Assembly: GCF_030463535.1 (NCBI RefSeq)
Contig: NC_132883.1
Location: forward strand, 31,847,873 to 31,911,872
Origin: Salminus brasiliensis
Taxonomy: Eukaryota; Chordata; Actinopteri; Characiformes; Bryconidae
Direction: 5' to 3'
Length of the DNA stretch: 64,000 bases
The first letter of the stretch is position 1; each line of letters starts with the position of its first letter. A model generated the notes under the pieces. It did no database searches and had not been told where the DNA came from. It saw only the letters and a list, made by a program, of their open reading frames with translations. Made by a program: the position numbers and the translations under genes. Below, piece after piece: positions 39,541-53,255 of this stretch.

Positions 39541-41420
39541 AGTGAACTTTTTAACATAGGTGGCGACTGATGATTGGCTGAAGAACAGTGATGCCGCATT
39601 GGAGTCACCTGAACTTTCACTAGAGCTTTCATTTCTCTAATACTGACAGATGGTGGAATACAATAGACATCATTACTGGAAGGGTTTTCTTATTGTGTGA
39701 GATCATATGGTGAATGGAAATCCCTGCAAATACTCTGTTCGGACTTGGTGGACTTAGTGGACCTGTGGACTTAATGTTGTGCTGTCTCTCAGTGGTGGTT
39801 GCCACAAGAGTCAGCTGCAGCGTTGAGTCTCCATCACACCGACAGACAGAAATAGAAAAGTAAAAAAAAGAAATGTGGGGTGAGATGGACTATATTGGAC
39901 ATTCTTATCTACACAAAATTCACCAATACCAAAAATAAAAACTTAAAATAAATAAATACCAAAAATAAACTTACAGAAATTAATCATTTACTTACGGGAG
40001 GGTGTGTTGAAGGCCAGTCAGTCCAGCAGAGTCAGATTGAACTGACTGACTGAGGCTCCATAATGCAGACACACATCATACAGAGGAAGGAAACAGAAAT
40101 GTGGGGTTAGATGGACTATATTTGATCTTCTCATCTACACAGAGTTCTCTAATACTGACAATAAACAGATACTGAAATCAATTGTTTACTTACAGGAGGG
40201 TGTGGTGGAGGCCAGTCAGTCCAGCAGAGTCGATGCACTGCTGGACTGACATCAAAGCAGCCTGTTCCAGAACTCCAGTATGGAGGCTTCATCAGAGAGA
40301 AAAGGGAAAAACAGAAATGTGAGGTTAGACGTACTGCATTTGGCCTTCTAACTTACAAACAGTTCTTTAATACTGACAACAAACGGATACAGAAATATAC
40401 CATTCACTTACGGGAAAATGGGGTGGAGGCCAGTTCGTCCAGTAAAGCCGACGCACTACTGGACTGACTGGCCTTAGCTAACAAGTGGTGGAATAAGTGG
40501 TGGTCCCAGTTTTGAGGCTCCATCACACCGATGTACAGAGATAGAAAAGTGAAAGAAAGAATTGTGGGGTCAGGTGGACTGTATTTAACCTTCTCATCTA
40601 AACAGAGTTCTCTAATACCAAAAATAAACTTACATAAACTGATCATTTACTTACAGGAGGGAGTGGTGGAGGCCAGTCAGTCCAGCAGAGTCAGACTGAA
40701 CTGACTGATTGAGGCTCCATAATGCAGACATACATCATACAGAGGAAAATAACAGAGATATGGGGTTAGATGGACTGTAATAGATCGCATAATCTAGACA
40801 CAGTTCTCTTATACTGACAATAAACAGATACTAGAATGGACTGTACAGATACAGGTGGGTGAGGTGGAGGCCAGTCAGTCCAGCAGAGTCAATGCACTAC
40901 TGGACTTACTGGCCTGAGCTAACAGATGGTGGAAAAAGTGGTGATCAAAAACCTTCCTGTAACCTCGACCAGAGTCATCTGCAGTGTTGAGGCTCCATCA
41001 CACCGACGTACAGAGATAGAAAAATAAAAGAAAGAAATGTGGGGTTAGATGGACTGTATTATACCTTCTCATCTACACAGAGTTCTCTAATACTGACAAT
41101 AAACAGATAGAGAAATGGACCGTTTACTCACGGGAGGGTGTGGTGTGGGCCATTTATTCCTGCAGAGTCGGACTGGACAGACTGATTAAAGCTCCATAAT
41201 GCAGACGCACGTCATATAGAGGAAGGAAACATAAATGTGGGGTTAGAAGTACTGAATTTAGCCATCTACAGACACAGTTCTCTAATACTAATAAATAAAT
41301 AGAACAAATATACATGGAAATTAATTAAATAAATTACTTACTGTATTTTCTTTTGGGGGGGGGGATGTGCGGGACACCAATCAGTCCAGTAGAGTTGAGT
41401 CAGGGCACCTGCAAAGAAAC
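39541..41420. repeat. Tandem array of exon-like units
   Basis: At least seven units of about 195-280 bp starting with GTGGGGTTAGATGGACTGTA-like sequence (39875, 40099, 40318, 40563, 40758, 41039, 41236). Most units contain, on the minus strand, a GCCTCCACCACACCCTCC-like block ending in a splice donor GTAAGT (39987, 40188, 40404, 40645, 41332), preceded by a pyrimidine tract. Two unit types alternate: one has CTCCATAATGCAGACACAC, the other CTCCATCACACCGA. The unit at 40404-40646 is open over about 60 codons ('HLLAKASQSSSASALLDELA'). It may be an amplified exon or a satellite that retains exon sequence. Confidence 0.75.
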
Positions 41421-41800
41421 AGAAAAAGAGTGGAGAGGCACTGCAAAAGTTTTAAAACACAAAACGTACAAAGTCACGAATCCTACAACTAAAAATAACA
41501 CTGAATTATAGAAAATTAATAGAAAAGAACCTTACCCTATTTAATAAAAGACACAAATACTACCTATATTACCATATACTAGAGAATGTATTAATTAATA
41601 AAATACTAATACTAATTAAACAAGAAATTAAACATGAAAAAATATTAACACTTATGTTAAAACAAATGAAATAGGGGGAGCCCTTAAGGGGGTTTAATTA
41701 GTTATAAATGTAATACATTTAATAATAGAAGTATAATAGAATTAATAGGGAAGGTATTAAAGAAATGGAAGGGAAGGGGTTAAAGGAAATAAAAGAAAAT
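41421..41800. other. AT-rich spacer
   Basis: AT-rich sequence between the exon-like array and the host gene's last exon. It matches 13940-14260. No gene seen. Confidence 0.5.
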
Positions 41801-41829
41801 GGTGACTTATTCCAAAGCCTCCAGCCTGT

Positions 41830-43840
41830 CCAGGAGCTAGTTGACGTGGCCCCTGACCAACTTCCACACAGCTGCGGCCACAGACATAGGGTCCTCGTAC
41901 ACACTCCTCCAGAGCAAAGATGGCCCCCAGGAAGCGCATCAGTGCGTTTTGAAAGCAATCAGAAAAAGAGGCTGTTGTCAAAGGAAGCAAACTGAACCCT
42001 TAAATCTACATCAAGTCTGCTCTGAATGTCTGGAGGAGATGCTGTGAGGTTCTCTCTTGTGTTGTGAAGGATTTTGAGGGTTACCTGGACCAGGAGCTGG
42101 TACTGCTGAGCCCTGGCACTGCTCTGCTCAGTGATAGCAGAGATAGAGGAAATCATGATGTGAGAAAGGCTGCTTAGTTCTGGGTAGGCTGTAATATCTA
42201 GAACACAACACATGCAAGAATCGAAAACGTCTCTTACCAGACAGATCGGAGGTCTCCCTCCAGCCTGAAGACCAAGGATCACCACCTCATAGACGATGTC
42301 TATGAAGTGCTGAATCTGAGAGTAGGAGGAAACACCAGGGTCAGAAGAACCATCCATTTTTTATGAGGCACAAAGGTTTTCACTCAAGCCTGGTTAATGA
42401 AACTCATCCCAATCTGCACCAGCTCCTCTTCAATTCCTTGATGACAAGAAGGATCCTGAGCCAACGCAAGCAGTCGGTCGTACGGCAGCAGGAAGACGAC
42501 CAGATTCTGCAGGAAGAATAGAGTCACATTCACATTCACAAATCACATTCATTCTTTTTCATCACAGTGTTTCAAGTGTTTCATGGGTTTTAGATCATGG
42601 TCATCTAGTTACCCTGTAGTTGAGATCTGCCAGGTCACCGAGAACTGCCTTGCCGGTTTCACAGACGTACTCTCAGCGCTTTGCGCTTTGAGCAAATCTC
42701 CCATTTCAGAATCAGCACAAACACCTCAATTCTGTTTACAGTGTACAGAACTTAAGCGGCCGTGACACTTACTGCAAAGCGGGCACCTCCCTCGCTGCAG
42801 TGCTGCCTCCAGTCGCCTGTAAAACCAAATATTCCACTTTAATTAATGCTGAACAGAATTGGGAACGATACAAACACACTTTATGATGAGTGTGATTAGT
42901 TTTACTTCAGGAGCTGGTCCAGACTGAGGCCAGTCAGAAAAGGAGGTCCACCCGTCATCGCCGATGACCAGGTCCTGATACGTGTGGAGCATCTGTAAAA
43001 CAAACAACACACACTCTATACATCACATCTCACGCTGGGAAGAAGTGTTGCATGTTGGCTTTCTGAGGTACGTTCTACAAGAACATGCAGATCAGTTCTG
43101 ACTAGAACGTGCTAAAGTTACCTGAACACCTGCAGACGTTTTGGGGGTGGAGCGCATGGTGATGCGGCTGGACGCTACATGGTGCAGGTGACCTTCGATG
43201 TGCTACAAAGACACAAGGCATTACCATGTGAGTCAAAGGCCATGAGTTAGCTAGACTTAGGAGAATGTGGCTGAGATGTCTTACCTGAGCAAAGGTGACC
43301 TGTGCTTCCCCACAGGAGGAAGTGCATACCTGGTTGTCCCGGATGTACCACCGACAGGAAGAGAACCTAAGGGTCCAGACCGAACTGTGCACATCCTTGG
43401 GGCAATGCTCCAGGATCAGCTGCTCCAGAAAGCACCTGGGACACTGTAATGAGACACGGCAGAAAGACTGCAATGAGCTGCATCCTATTAAATCATCTCT
43501 GCAGTATAAAGTATCTAGAACATCCCAAATTCCAGTTTAACCAACTGCATCATTTCTCTTACCCGGTACGGAATCACCGATCCGAACGGAGGGCTAAGGG
43601 TATGCTGCCCGTCCTCCGCAGTGATGACCTGCAATAAAAAGATGACGTAAGGTAGACGTTAGCTGGTGCTGGAGTCATTGAATATGAACACATTAACAGG
43701 CTACTTTCAGCAGTGTTAGTCCATGTAGCTAAGTGTAGCTGGAGAACTAGCTACCTCAGCCTGAGCTCCGTCGTGGCATCTGACATAGCTCTGGTAGGTG
43801 GAGAACACCATGCTCGGCTCAACCAGATGAAACGCTGGGT
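41830..43840 (-). CDS. Unrecognised multi-exon host gene, partial
   Basis: Minus-strand exons with GT-AG borders: 43755-43840 ('FHLVEPSMVFSTYQSYV'), 43563-43628 ('VITAEDGQHTLSPPFG'), 43285-43443 ('CFLEQLILEHCPKDVHSSVW'), 43122-43202, 42906-42992 ('MLHTYQDLVIGDDGWTSFSD'), 42773-42816 ('DWRQHCSEGGARFA'), about 42613-42671 ('VCETGKAVLGDLADLNY'), about 42365-42506 ('NLVVFLLPYDRLLALAQDP'), 42238-42315 ('IQHFIDIVYEVVILGL'), about 42085-42160 and 41830-41958. Introns are about 75-200 nt. The chain reads as an ordinary conserved animal protein but I cannot name it. The last exon has a 2-base deletion relative to the copy at 14293-14418, and the exon at 42085 looks truncated, so this locus may be decaying at its 3' end. 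The 5' start is not certain. Confidence 0.6.
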
Positions 43841-44039
43841 CTGAAAAAGAGAAATAGTAAAGACACCCCTCCTATCTTGAATACAGGACAGTGTGAGTCA
43901 CATCCTACATCTTGTAAACCTAGCTAACCTAGGTAAGTTGCCTAGCTAACTTAGCTAGCTAGCTTCAGACAGACCTCTATTTCGCTGCTTAGCTTCTCCA
44001 ACACACAAATACACAAACACACAGCTAGAGAGCACATTT

Positions 44040-44460
44040 TTACATGAGTCTATCTTTCTTCTTTAACGCTTTAAAGAGCTCTAGCTCCTCTGTGTCCGCT
44101 GTCGATCTCGGGACCTGCGAGCAGAGAGGATATAATAAGCTCTGGCAGTGGCAGCTGCGACCCCAGCTGCGAACAGGAGGGGGCGCAAACGGAGCTCCAC
44201 CGCGGGGGGCGAAGAGCGAAGACGCCGCGCATCGTGGAAACAGCTGAAGTCGCTCTTCTAGATGGAGATAGAGTGTTCCTCGTCAAAGGAGATGGAGGGG
44301 TTCTCGTCGAAGTTGTTGAGGTGGTTCTAGTGGAAGAAGAAGGAGTGGAGCTCATCCAAAATGGAGCTGTTGTAGAGCTGTTGTTGCTGCAGAAGAAGCA
44401 GGAGTTGCTCTCGTCGAAAAAGCTGAAAGGTTCTCAGAGGAGCAGAAAGAGCAGCTGAGC
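44040..44460. other. GC-rich segment, possible host promoter or first exon
   Basis: GC-rich, CpG-containing sequence upstream of the minus-strand host gene, with repeated TCGTCGAA / GGAGATGG-like motifs (44260-44420). It could be a 5' exon or promoter; no convincing coding frame is seen. Confidence 0.35.
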
Positions 44461-45430
44461 GCTGTGGGGGTCGGTAAACGTTATAAAGTTACCATTTTAT
44501 CATGATCTCCGGAAGCTTTACAATCAGCTATAACATTAAAACCACTGAAATCAATAACGTTGATCATCTGCTTTTACAGTGGCGCCTTTCAAAAGGTTGA
44601 ACAATGGACTAAAGTATTGGGACACCTGCTCGTTCATCGTTTATTTCTGAAATCTAGGGTATTAAAATAGGTTTTCCTGCTTCTGTTTGAGTTACTGTCT
44701 CTTTCTACTATATCGATTTGAGGATTGCTTTGAGGATTTGATTGCATTCAGCGACAAGAGTCACTGTTAGTGAGGGCAAGATGTTGGAGAACTCGTCTTC
44801 AGATCCTGCTGTTCTGATAGAATAAAAAAGTCAACGAAAAAACTTTACTTTTATTCAAATTTATGCAAATGATTGTGTTTTTTATGTTTAAAAATCTCAA
44901 TATATCACCTTGCTCACAGTATCACATTATATCACAGTATATTGGACCGTAACCCCTGCGTGATGGGGACCATCCTGGTGAATCCAGCATCTATCAGACA
45001 TCTATCCTCTATTAAAAGGCTTCGGTATCTGTTATCAGTTCACATTATGTGTCCTTTATCTTCATTCATAATGTACATCACTGTTAGCTTTTAGCCTCAC
45101 CCCCGCTCGCTTCCTCAGGTTTGGCTTTTTCAAGTCTTACCAGTGAAAACATAAGCTGCTGTTTCCTGTTGATTGGTGATCAGCTCCAGTTATTTAAATA
45201 TATATAAATTTAGAAACTGTGTTTTTGAATTTGTATTATTTTGTGAGCTTTTGCACAGAAAACCCAAAGACTGAGAAGCAAGACAGCTTTTTTTGTGATC
45301 AAGAATTTTTATTTCACAAAACAACCAACAACAAGGGGATAGGGGGCAACAGACAGCAAAAAAACACACAAGAGACATGGACAGTTACAATGATCATAGG
45401 TACAATATTACAAAATTAAATAAGTGATGA
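44461..45430. other. No gene recognised
   Basis: Mostly AT-rich sequence without a recognisable gene or repeat. Confidence 0.4.
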
Positions 45431-45734
45431 CATGTCCATATTCAACATAAATCTTGCAGGAAATACAAAACACGTAACACAAAGATTTGCCATGTTTCAA
45501 CAGTCATGTGCTTAGCATGGTTAGATCGCTCAGCCGTACATTCAGGTTTTGTTATGTTAAGTAAATGAACAGCCCAGAATGACTCCAAGCGAAGTTCAGG
45601 AGTAATCCAGTTTTGTAGAATTGCCTTTTTAGCTGCAGTAAATCCAGTAAATGTCAGACCCTCGGTATCGCACCCTCCCACAGGGCGATTCCAAGCCGCC
45701 TCCCACCTGGCCCTAATAAGGACTTCTGTTCTAT

Positions 45735-46145
45735 TCCCATTCATGTGTGTCGATTCAGAGACTCGGTTCGTGTTCATTTACGTTCATGTGTGTTTGGTTC
45801 AGTTCGTTTGTGTTCACGTGTGTTTCGGTTTTGATTGCTTATTGTCCCTTGTTTAAGTCGTGCATTTCATCTGAGGCTGGCAATACTTAAGGAGCCTCGA
45901 TGTCTTTGTTTGAGGCCAAAATTGCATGTTTGGAACCTAGAGGCAGCCCAAGAGGTTCCCGTTACTGCTCACGGTGTGTTAGGGCCAGCTTCTGCTCGAC
46001 TTCCTCGTTCGTGAGCAGACCATCCATTCTTTTGTCTTGTTTTGCCGCCTTGTAGTATTATCTTGAGTTTTGTTAATAAAATACTTGCATTGCACCCACC
46101 TCTGAGTGGTCATCCCTCTGTGTCTGGCCTAACCCAGTACAGTAC
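45735..46145 (+). repeat. LTR-like insertion in the L1
   Basis: Breaks the L1 frame. It has repeated GTTC.TGTGTG units at its left, AATAAAATACTTGCATTG near 46072, and ends near CTAACCCA, resembling a gypsy-type solo LTR. No clear target duplication could be fixed. Confidence 0.4.
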
Positions 46146-47885
46146 ATACAGTACATAAACAGTAGTTTATCCTGTATTACCTTTAACCCTATATTGGAGT
46201 TGTCATTCAGGAGACTCAAACATGGGTCATAATTTCACTCAGTTTCCAGTAAATCAGACAACACATCTATTTCCAGAATTTTTCCAGCAGCAGTGTTGGT
46301 ACATATATGACAATGATTGGTAGTTTGGAGCTTCATTTTAAATCTTCTATATGGTGTCAGGTATGTTCTGTGAATAACCTTAAAATCAGTAAGTTGATGT
46401 GCTACATTTTTGGAAGGCCTGTTAAGATCAGATCAAGTAGTTCCCCATTCTGGAGTATGATTTAAGGCAGCAAGCTCTCTGTTCCATAATGCAGTAACTG
46501 AAAGAGGTTTCATAGGAGCTTCAATCATATATGGTTGGATCCAGTCCACCATAGGATGAGCAGCTATAGGAAAGCACCATGGAGTCTCATAGGTTTTAAG
46601 TCTTAATTGCAAAGACGCAAAGTTAGTAGAAGCTGGTAAACAAAATCTAATACTTAAGATTTCAAAAGAGCGAAAACCTCCATCGTCATGAAGATCACCA
46701 CACACACCAACACCCCTAGAAGACCAAGAAGGTTGAGTAAAAGGTCGCGTTCCTCTTAAGAAATTGTAATTACGCCATAATGGAGTAGAATGACAGATTT
46801 GGAAAGGGTCTTTCTATATGGGTCCAGACCTCGAGGGAATGCGCAAAACAGCCGAATTTCAAGTCAAGATTTTTAGAACCAGTACGTGTAAATAACAAAT
46901 CCTGTAGTCGGTGTGATCTTACTAAACAAGATTCAATAGTCCTCCGTGGGATTTTGGATATTATGTCAGGCCAGGACTGTAACGCTCTTATCTGAGGAGA
47001 CAAAAAGTAAAATTTTAAATTTGGTACAGCTAAGCCACCCGAGGCTTTTGGCAGCTGCAATGTTGCTAGCTTAATTCTCTGGCGTCTATTATTCCACATA
47101 AATTCTGAAACCATTGAATCAATATCAGTAAAATATGTTGCGGGAGGGAGGGGGGTGGTAGTGGTTCAGTTGGGGCAGCACATTTATCTTGACTGTTGCA
47201 ATTGAACCTTGGAGGGACACTTTAAGGCTATTCCACCTTCCATATCAGGTTTGATCCTACTTATTGTACAAAAAAAGTTTTCTCTGGCTGATTTATAGAG
47301 ATCAGGATAAATATCAATGTATAGGTGAATGTATACTTCACTGACATTACTGAAGGGATAGCAGCATTTTCACACTGTTTATATAGTGCCATTAAGACCA
47401 GTTCATCTTAAACCCTGAAATGCTCTTGAAAACATAAAATTTCCTCATAACAAGTTGAATGGAGACATCCACGCTGTCTAAAAGAAGAATATCATCAGCA
47501 TAAAGCGAAATAAAGTTGCTGTGATCTTGAATTGTGATAGGAAATATTGAGGATTGTTGAACAGCTTGTGCTAAAGGTTCTAAAGACAGACAAAATCAAT
47601 GGGGAGAGATTGGACACCCTTGTCTAGTCCCACGCTCTAGCTGAAACGCAGGGGACATTACATTGTTGGTTAATACTGATGCTGCAGGAGAATGATACAG
47701 TGTTCGCAGCACTGAAATAAACGTTGTACCCAAACCCAAAACGTTCAGGGACTACTCACATATAACTCCACTCAGAGATAAAAAAGATAAAAAATATCAA
47801 AGATAAAAAAGTATCTGAGGCAGGACATCCCTTTATGAACTCAGTTTGGTCTTCCCTTATTAAAGCAGGTTCCACAGTTTCCAAC

Positions 47886-48394
47886 TGTGGTGGAAGTTGA
47901 GAAACAACACAACCCTGTCTTGTATTGCAGTGAGTAATAACTTTATTCGAGCAACAGAATATAGTCGCTGCTTAACAAGTAAGCATGGCTTTCTTATATA
48001 CATAGGAAATGAGGAAGTTGAAACGGTCACAGCCAGTTGCAGTTCCTGTCGGCGGTGTCTGGTACACAAAAACATCTACCCCCCACCACATTGTGGTACA
48101 ACAGACTTCATATGTATATTCTGCACTTATGACCCCTGCAAGTGTACATACACATTAGAAACACATACACTTTTATTCTACCATATAAGGGCATAAACTT
48201 CAGCAACCAGCACATCAGAGTGTAACCACTCCTAACTTAAGCTTTATGATGACTATGATGTGTTCTATACATGTGCCATAGTCTTGCATACAGCATAGGA
48301 GAGAAACAGCATAACTTGATTACAATACATTGAAGTACACTTGCATACTACTAGATTAAGAATCACACACAAAGTAATAAGGTTTCCCGTAACA
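47886..48394 (-). repeat. Solo retroviral LTR in the L1
   Basis: On the minus strand it starts TGTTACGGG and ends CCACCACA, flanked by CAAC duplications (47882-47885 and 48395-48398). TATATAAG (about 48000) and AATAAAG (about 47940) are placed as in an LTR. The L1 RT frame resumes on both sides. Confidence 0.85.
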
Positions 48395-48640
48395 CAACCG
48401 AAAAGAGAGAACCTTAGCAAATAATTTGATGTTGCTACAAATAAGAGAAACAGGCCTGTAGCTTGAACATTGTAACAGGTCTTTAACTTTCCAGGAATCC
48501 AGTATAAGAGGTCCCACAAAATCCCAAAGTTCCACATACAAATCAGGTGGGGGGCCATCCAGACCCAAAGCAAGACAGCTGTGTGGAGAAACTGCTCACT
48601 CAGGTGAAAATCTCCAATATTCACATTCAGCTGTTAATTA

Positions 48641-49640
48641 GGAAGAGAAGAAGTGTCCTACTTCAAGTTGTCATAACTTAAATTTAGATGCAGCAAAAAA
48701 GCTTAGGACTGATATGTTGTAGCGGCAGTAGGCAAGCACTCACACACACACCCCTGGGACCCCTAGGTGTTTTTAGTGGGCTGGTGGTACTTAATAAACT
48801 TACCACAAAAAAATAAGGAAATTTATGTTTCATGACAGAGAAGATTGGCAAATTGTCTGCAAAATTTTTATTTAAAAGCGAAATAAACAGGCTTTCCAAC
48901 GGTATGAGATTTATTACCAAGATGCATTATTACAATAAACAAATAACCTACCAATCACACATTTCTTTACTTTTTGTGGTAGGTTTATATATATCTAAGA
49001 ACCTTAACTGTAAGTGGAAGTCAATGCAAATATATTTAATTAAGTTATTTGAGAGAACAGAGAATTTCTTTTTTCCTGTTTTCTATCAAAAAGAGAAAAA
49101 TTTATAAAATAAAACATTAGATTTTTACCCTGAACTAAACTCTCATAATTAATGGACAAATAGAAACACTCCAAAATGACGTGGATCTTATTACATTGGC
49201 TTCTATTGAAAGGTGAGAAGGTGTTTTGCATGACAAAAAGGTGGTTTCAAAGCTGGTTTAATTTGAAACAAACTCTGTAAGGCAATTATAATGCAATAGC
49301 GCCCCCATGTGGACATACTGGCTCAAGACTCACACAATTAATTTTGTGATCTGGACTGCAAAGAATTGTTAATGGGTCCTTTAATTTAATACCAGATCGA
49401 TTCTAAATACTAATACATGCATTTCATAAATAGCATTATTTCAGTTGATTGTTTTATTGATGTGCAGGATGAACAACGATTACCATGTTTATTAGTTGCT
49501 TTTTAAATATTTTTTTGGTGCAGCATCTGTTATCAACAATGATGACCCTTTTTTATATTATCATATTTAAGTATGAATATGAAACAATAAAGAAATGTGC
49601 TATTCATTTTTCTATCTTTCTGTTGTTACAGAGTTAACTT
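48641..49640. other. No gene recognised, AT-rich
   Basis: AT-rich intergenic sequence with many T/A runs; no convincing frame or repeat. Confidence 0.4.
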
Positions 49641-50028
49641 TGTGTGGTGTGGTGGAGGCCAGTCTGTTCCTGCAGAGTTGATGCACTACTGGACTGACTG
49701 GCCTCAGCTAACAGATGGTGGAATACGATGGAAGACATCACTGGAAGGTGTTCCCTAATGTGTGAGATCTAAACCTTCATGTAGTCTGGACCAGTGTCAG
49801 CTGCAAAATTGAGGCTCCATCACACCGAATGTACAGAGAGAAAAGGAAAAGACTGTAGATGGACTGTATTAGGACTGTATCTACACAGAGTTCTCTAATA
49901 CTGACAGTAAACACATATAGAAATGAATCCTTTATTTAGAGCAGGGTGTGGTGGAGGCCATTCATTCCAGCAGAGTCGGACTGAACTGACTGATTGAGGC
50001 TCCATAATGCAGACATACACACGTGGAC
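49641..50028. repeat. Further exon-like repeat units
   Basis: Two more units of the 39541-41420 family (cores at about 49650 and 49945). Their donor-like sites are partly lost. The array is interrupted at about 50029 by a Tc1 element. Confidence 0.65.
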
Positions 50029-51269
<1,241 letters not shown>

Positions 51270-52850
51270 TGTCAGGTCTGCGTTGCCGCGCCCACCCCGA
51301 GGGCGGTCCCGAGCCTCGGACCACAGGCTTCATGTTCAAGGACTTTTATCTTGACAGCTGTTTATGTACTGCGACATGTTTGTCCATGTGTGGTTCATTT
51401 GCGTCTGTATCATGTTCTGATTTGGGTCACCTGGATGCTGGGGTACAAAGGGGAGCAAACGCTATGGTCTTGTCGGCGAGAATTGCTCTTGCGAAGCCAA
51501 GCTGTATGTTGGCTTTAGATCACAAGATTTCTAGGAGTGTCTATGGTATTCGATAGAATACGCTCTGGTAGAGTCGTTTCACGTTCAGAGGGAATTCGCT
51601 TCTTGGCTCTCTGGTGGGTCGCCGGTGGGATTCGGCGTCCCGTTCCCTCGTATTCAAGTTGTGTAAGTTTATTAGCACCTGACGAGCGTGGTTTGGGTTC
51701 CTGTATCTTTATGTTCTAGTCTTCCTCCCTCCGCTTGGTTTGTCCCTTCTCGCTTTGCTCCCTGGCTACCTACCAGCCTCAGGTGGCCTTCAGGTTTAGC
51801 CCATGTTGTTTTGTCATGTTTGTCTTGTATATTCTTCACTGAGTATTGCTGCACTCTTGTTTTTCCCTGTTTCTTTTAATCAACCATGCATCGCACCGTC
51901 CCTGCGAGTGTTCACCCGTCCATGTCTAGCCTAGCCAGCATGACAGAATTCTCGGCCGACACCCTCCGAACAGCGGGGATGGAAGCCTTGGATCATGCTG
52001 TTTGCGCCCAAGGTCAGTTCTTGGGGCAGCAGCAACACACTCTGCAGAGCGTGTCAGAGACTGTCGGCCACCTGGCGCAGCAACAGGTGGGCCAGCAGCA
52101 TCAAGTCACCCAACTAGTGGGTGACATTCAGGGGCTCACGAATCTGGTAAAGAATTCGTTGGAGCCTGCTAGCTCTCATAGTCCTGTCTTCACGCCCCAT
52201 AGGGCGTATCCGGTTGGCAAACCCGATACATACAGTGGCAATCCAGAGCTTTGCGAGGGGTTCTTGCTTCAGTGTGAGGTCTTCTTTAAGAACTCTCCGA
52301 CCGGCACTGACATTTACATTACATTTACATTTATGGCATTTAGCAGACGCTCTTATCCAGAGCGACTTACAAGGTTACTCGTATTACAGAGGTGGGCCAA
52401 TGTAGTGTTAGGAGTCTTGCCCAGGGACTCTTATTGGTGTAGCGCAGCATAGTCACCCAGACCGGGAATCGAACCCTGGTCTCCCACATGGTGTTGTTGT
52501 AACGCAATGGTAGGTGGTGGTGTTATCTGTTGCGTCACACCAACCACCTGACCAGGCGAAGATCGCCTTTATAGTATCCTGGCTCGCAGGGAAAGCTCTG
52601 GATTGGGCCACTGCCACCTGACCGGAGCCTGCGGAGTCGAGGGACCCCCGTCCACGCGGTCAGGCGGTGGCTGGGTTCCCATGGGCACGGGGGCCGTACG
52701 CAGCGCTTCATGGTCCGGAAGGGGTGTGGTCCCGAGGTGCGCTCCTGGGTACCGGCCGATCAGGGTGTTGGCCCCGCACGACGGCGGGGTTCTTCATGTT
52801 GATGAGTAGGCTGGTCCCTGGGCTCCGTGGTCGCCCCCGGAATGGCCATC
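51270..52850 (+). mobile_element. Ty3/gypsy retrotransposon fragment (LTR and gag)
   Basis: 51270-about 51880 begins TGTCAGG and looks like an LTR, followed by a gag frame from 51886: 'GQFLGQQQHTLQSVSETVGH', 'VGKPDTYSGNPELCEGFLLQ' and 'CEVFFKNSP', the start of a gypsy capsid. A SINE interrupts it (52316-52550); gag continues as 'AKIAFIVSWLAGKALDWATA'. It then degrades with frame changes by 52850. No pol is present. Confidence 0.75.
52316..52550 (-). mobile_element. tRNA-derived SINE
   Basis: Minus-strand B-box GGGTTCGATTCC (about 52467-52478) lies in a tRNA-like head and a fish-common body, GCATTTAGCAGACGCTC, near the tail of TAAATG repeats. It splits the gypsy gag. Confidence 0.7.
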
Positions 52851-53215
52851 ATACAGATGAAGGAAATAGAAATGTGGACCATCCATGTTTCTATGAGGCA
52901 CAAAGGTTTTCACTCAAGCCTGGTTAATGAAACTCACCCCAATCTGGGCCAGCTCCTCTTTAATAAAATTCTTACTTAATGCTCATTTTGATCTTTTAGC
53001 AAACGTAGGTGTGTCCTTTGCTTCAGTTCAAGAATTTGCATGTACTCCCATCCTGGACACCTTGCAACACATGTGGCAGAATTTGTGTAGAACTAAATGT
53101 CTCGTTTGTGTTATCTGAAGTTGCAAAGAAATACTCTAATAGGTCAGATAAGGGAGAAAAGTTACTGATCCTCATAGTCTGAAGTTGCAAAAAAAACAGC
53201 CTTGCAGGTTATAAC
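52851..53215. other. Host exon scrap and tRNA-array spacer
   Basis: 52880-52960 resembles the exon at about 42365-42440 ('EELVQIGMSFINQA' on the minus strand). 52960-53215 is the spacer seen between tRNA genes at 54400-54560 and 61390-61640. Confidence 0.55.
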
Positions 53216-53216
53216 A

Positions 53217-53253
53217 TGGAGATGCAGAGGATTGAACTCTGGACCTCTGAATG
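53217..53253 (-). pseudogene. Truncated tRNA-Ala
   Basis: Only the 3' acceptor strand and T-arm of tRNA-Ala remain; a Tc1 fragment follows. Confidence 0.6.
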
Positions 53254-53255
53254 AA

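Larger units (their letters stand above)
45440..48640 (-). mobile_element. L1-type LINE, degraded and interrupted
   Basis: Minus-strand ORF2 pieces: 48568-48400 'CSSYRPVSLICSNIKLFAKV' (RT motif), 47530-47470 the 'YADDILLL' catalytic box, 47114-46770 'SEFMWNNRRQRIKLATLQLP' and 'GGLAVPNLKFYF', 46705-46433 and 45690-45442 the C-terminal region. These match the L1/Tx1 ORF2 layout. Many stops are present. A solo LTR is inserted at 47886-48394, and an LTR-like stretch with AATAAA splits it at about 45735-46145. Confidence 0.8.

Noticed and set aside
39541..41420. CRISPR-like spacing of repeats
   Set aside because: Units are 195-280 bp, diverged and in a eukaryotic genome; they are exon-like tandem repeats.
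44071..44355. Ser/Thr-rich minus-strand frame near 44.2 kb as a gene start
   Set aside because: Low-complexity repeat translation without a splice link to the exons at 43840; left as an uncertain promoter-like region.
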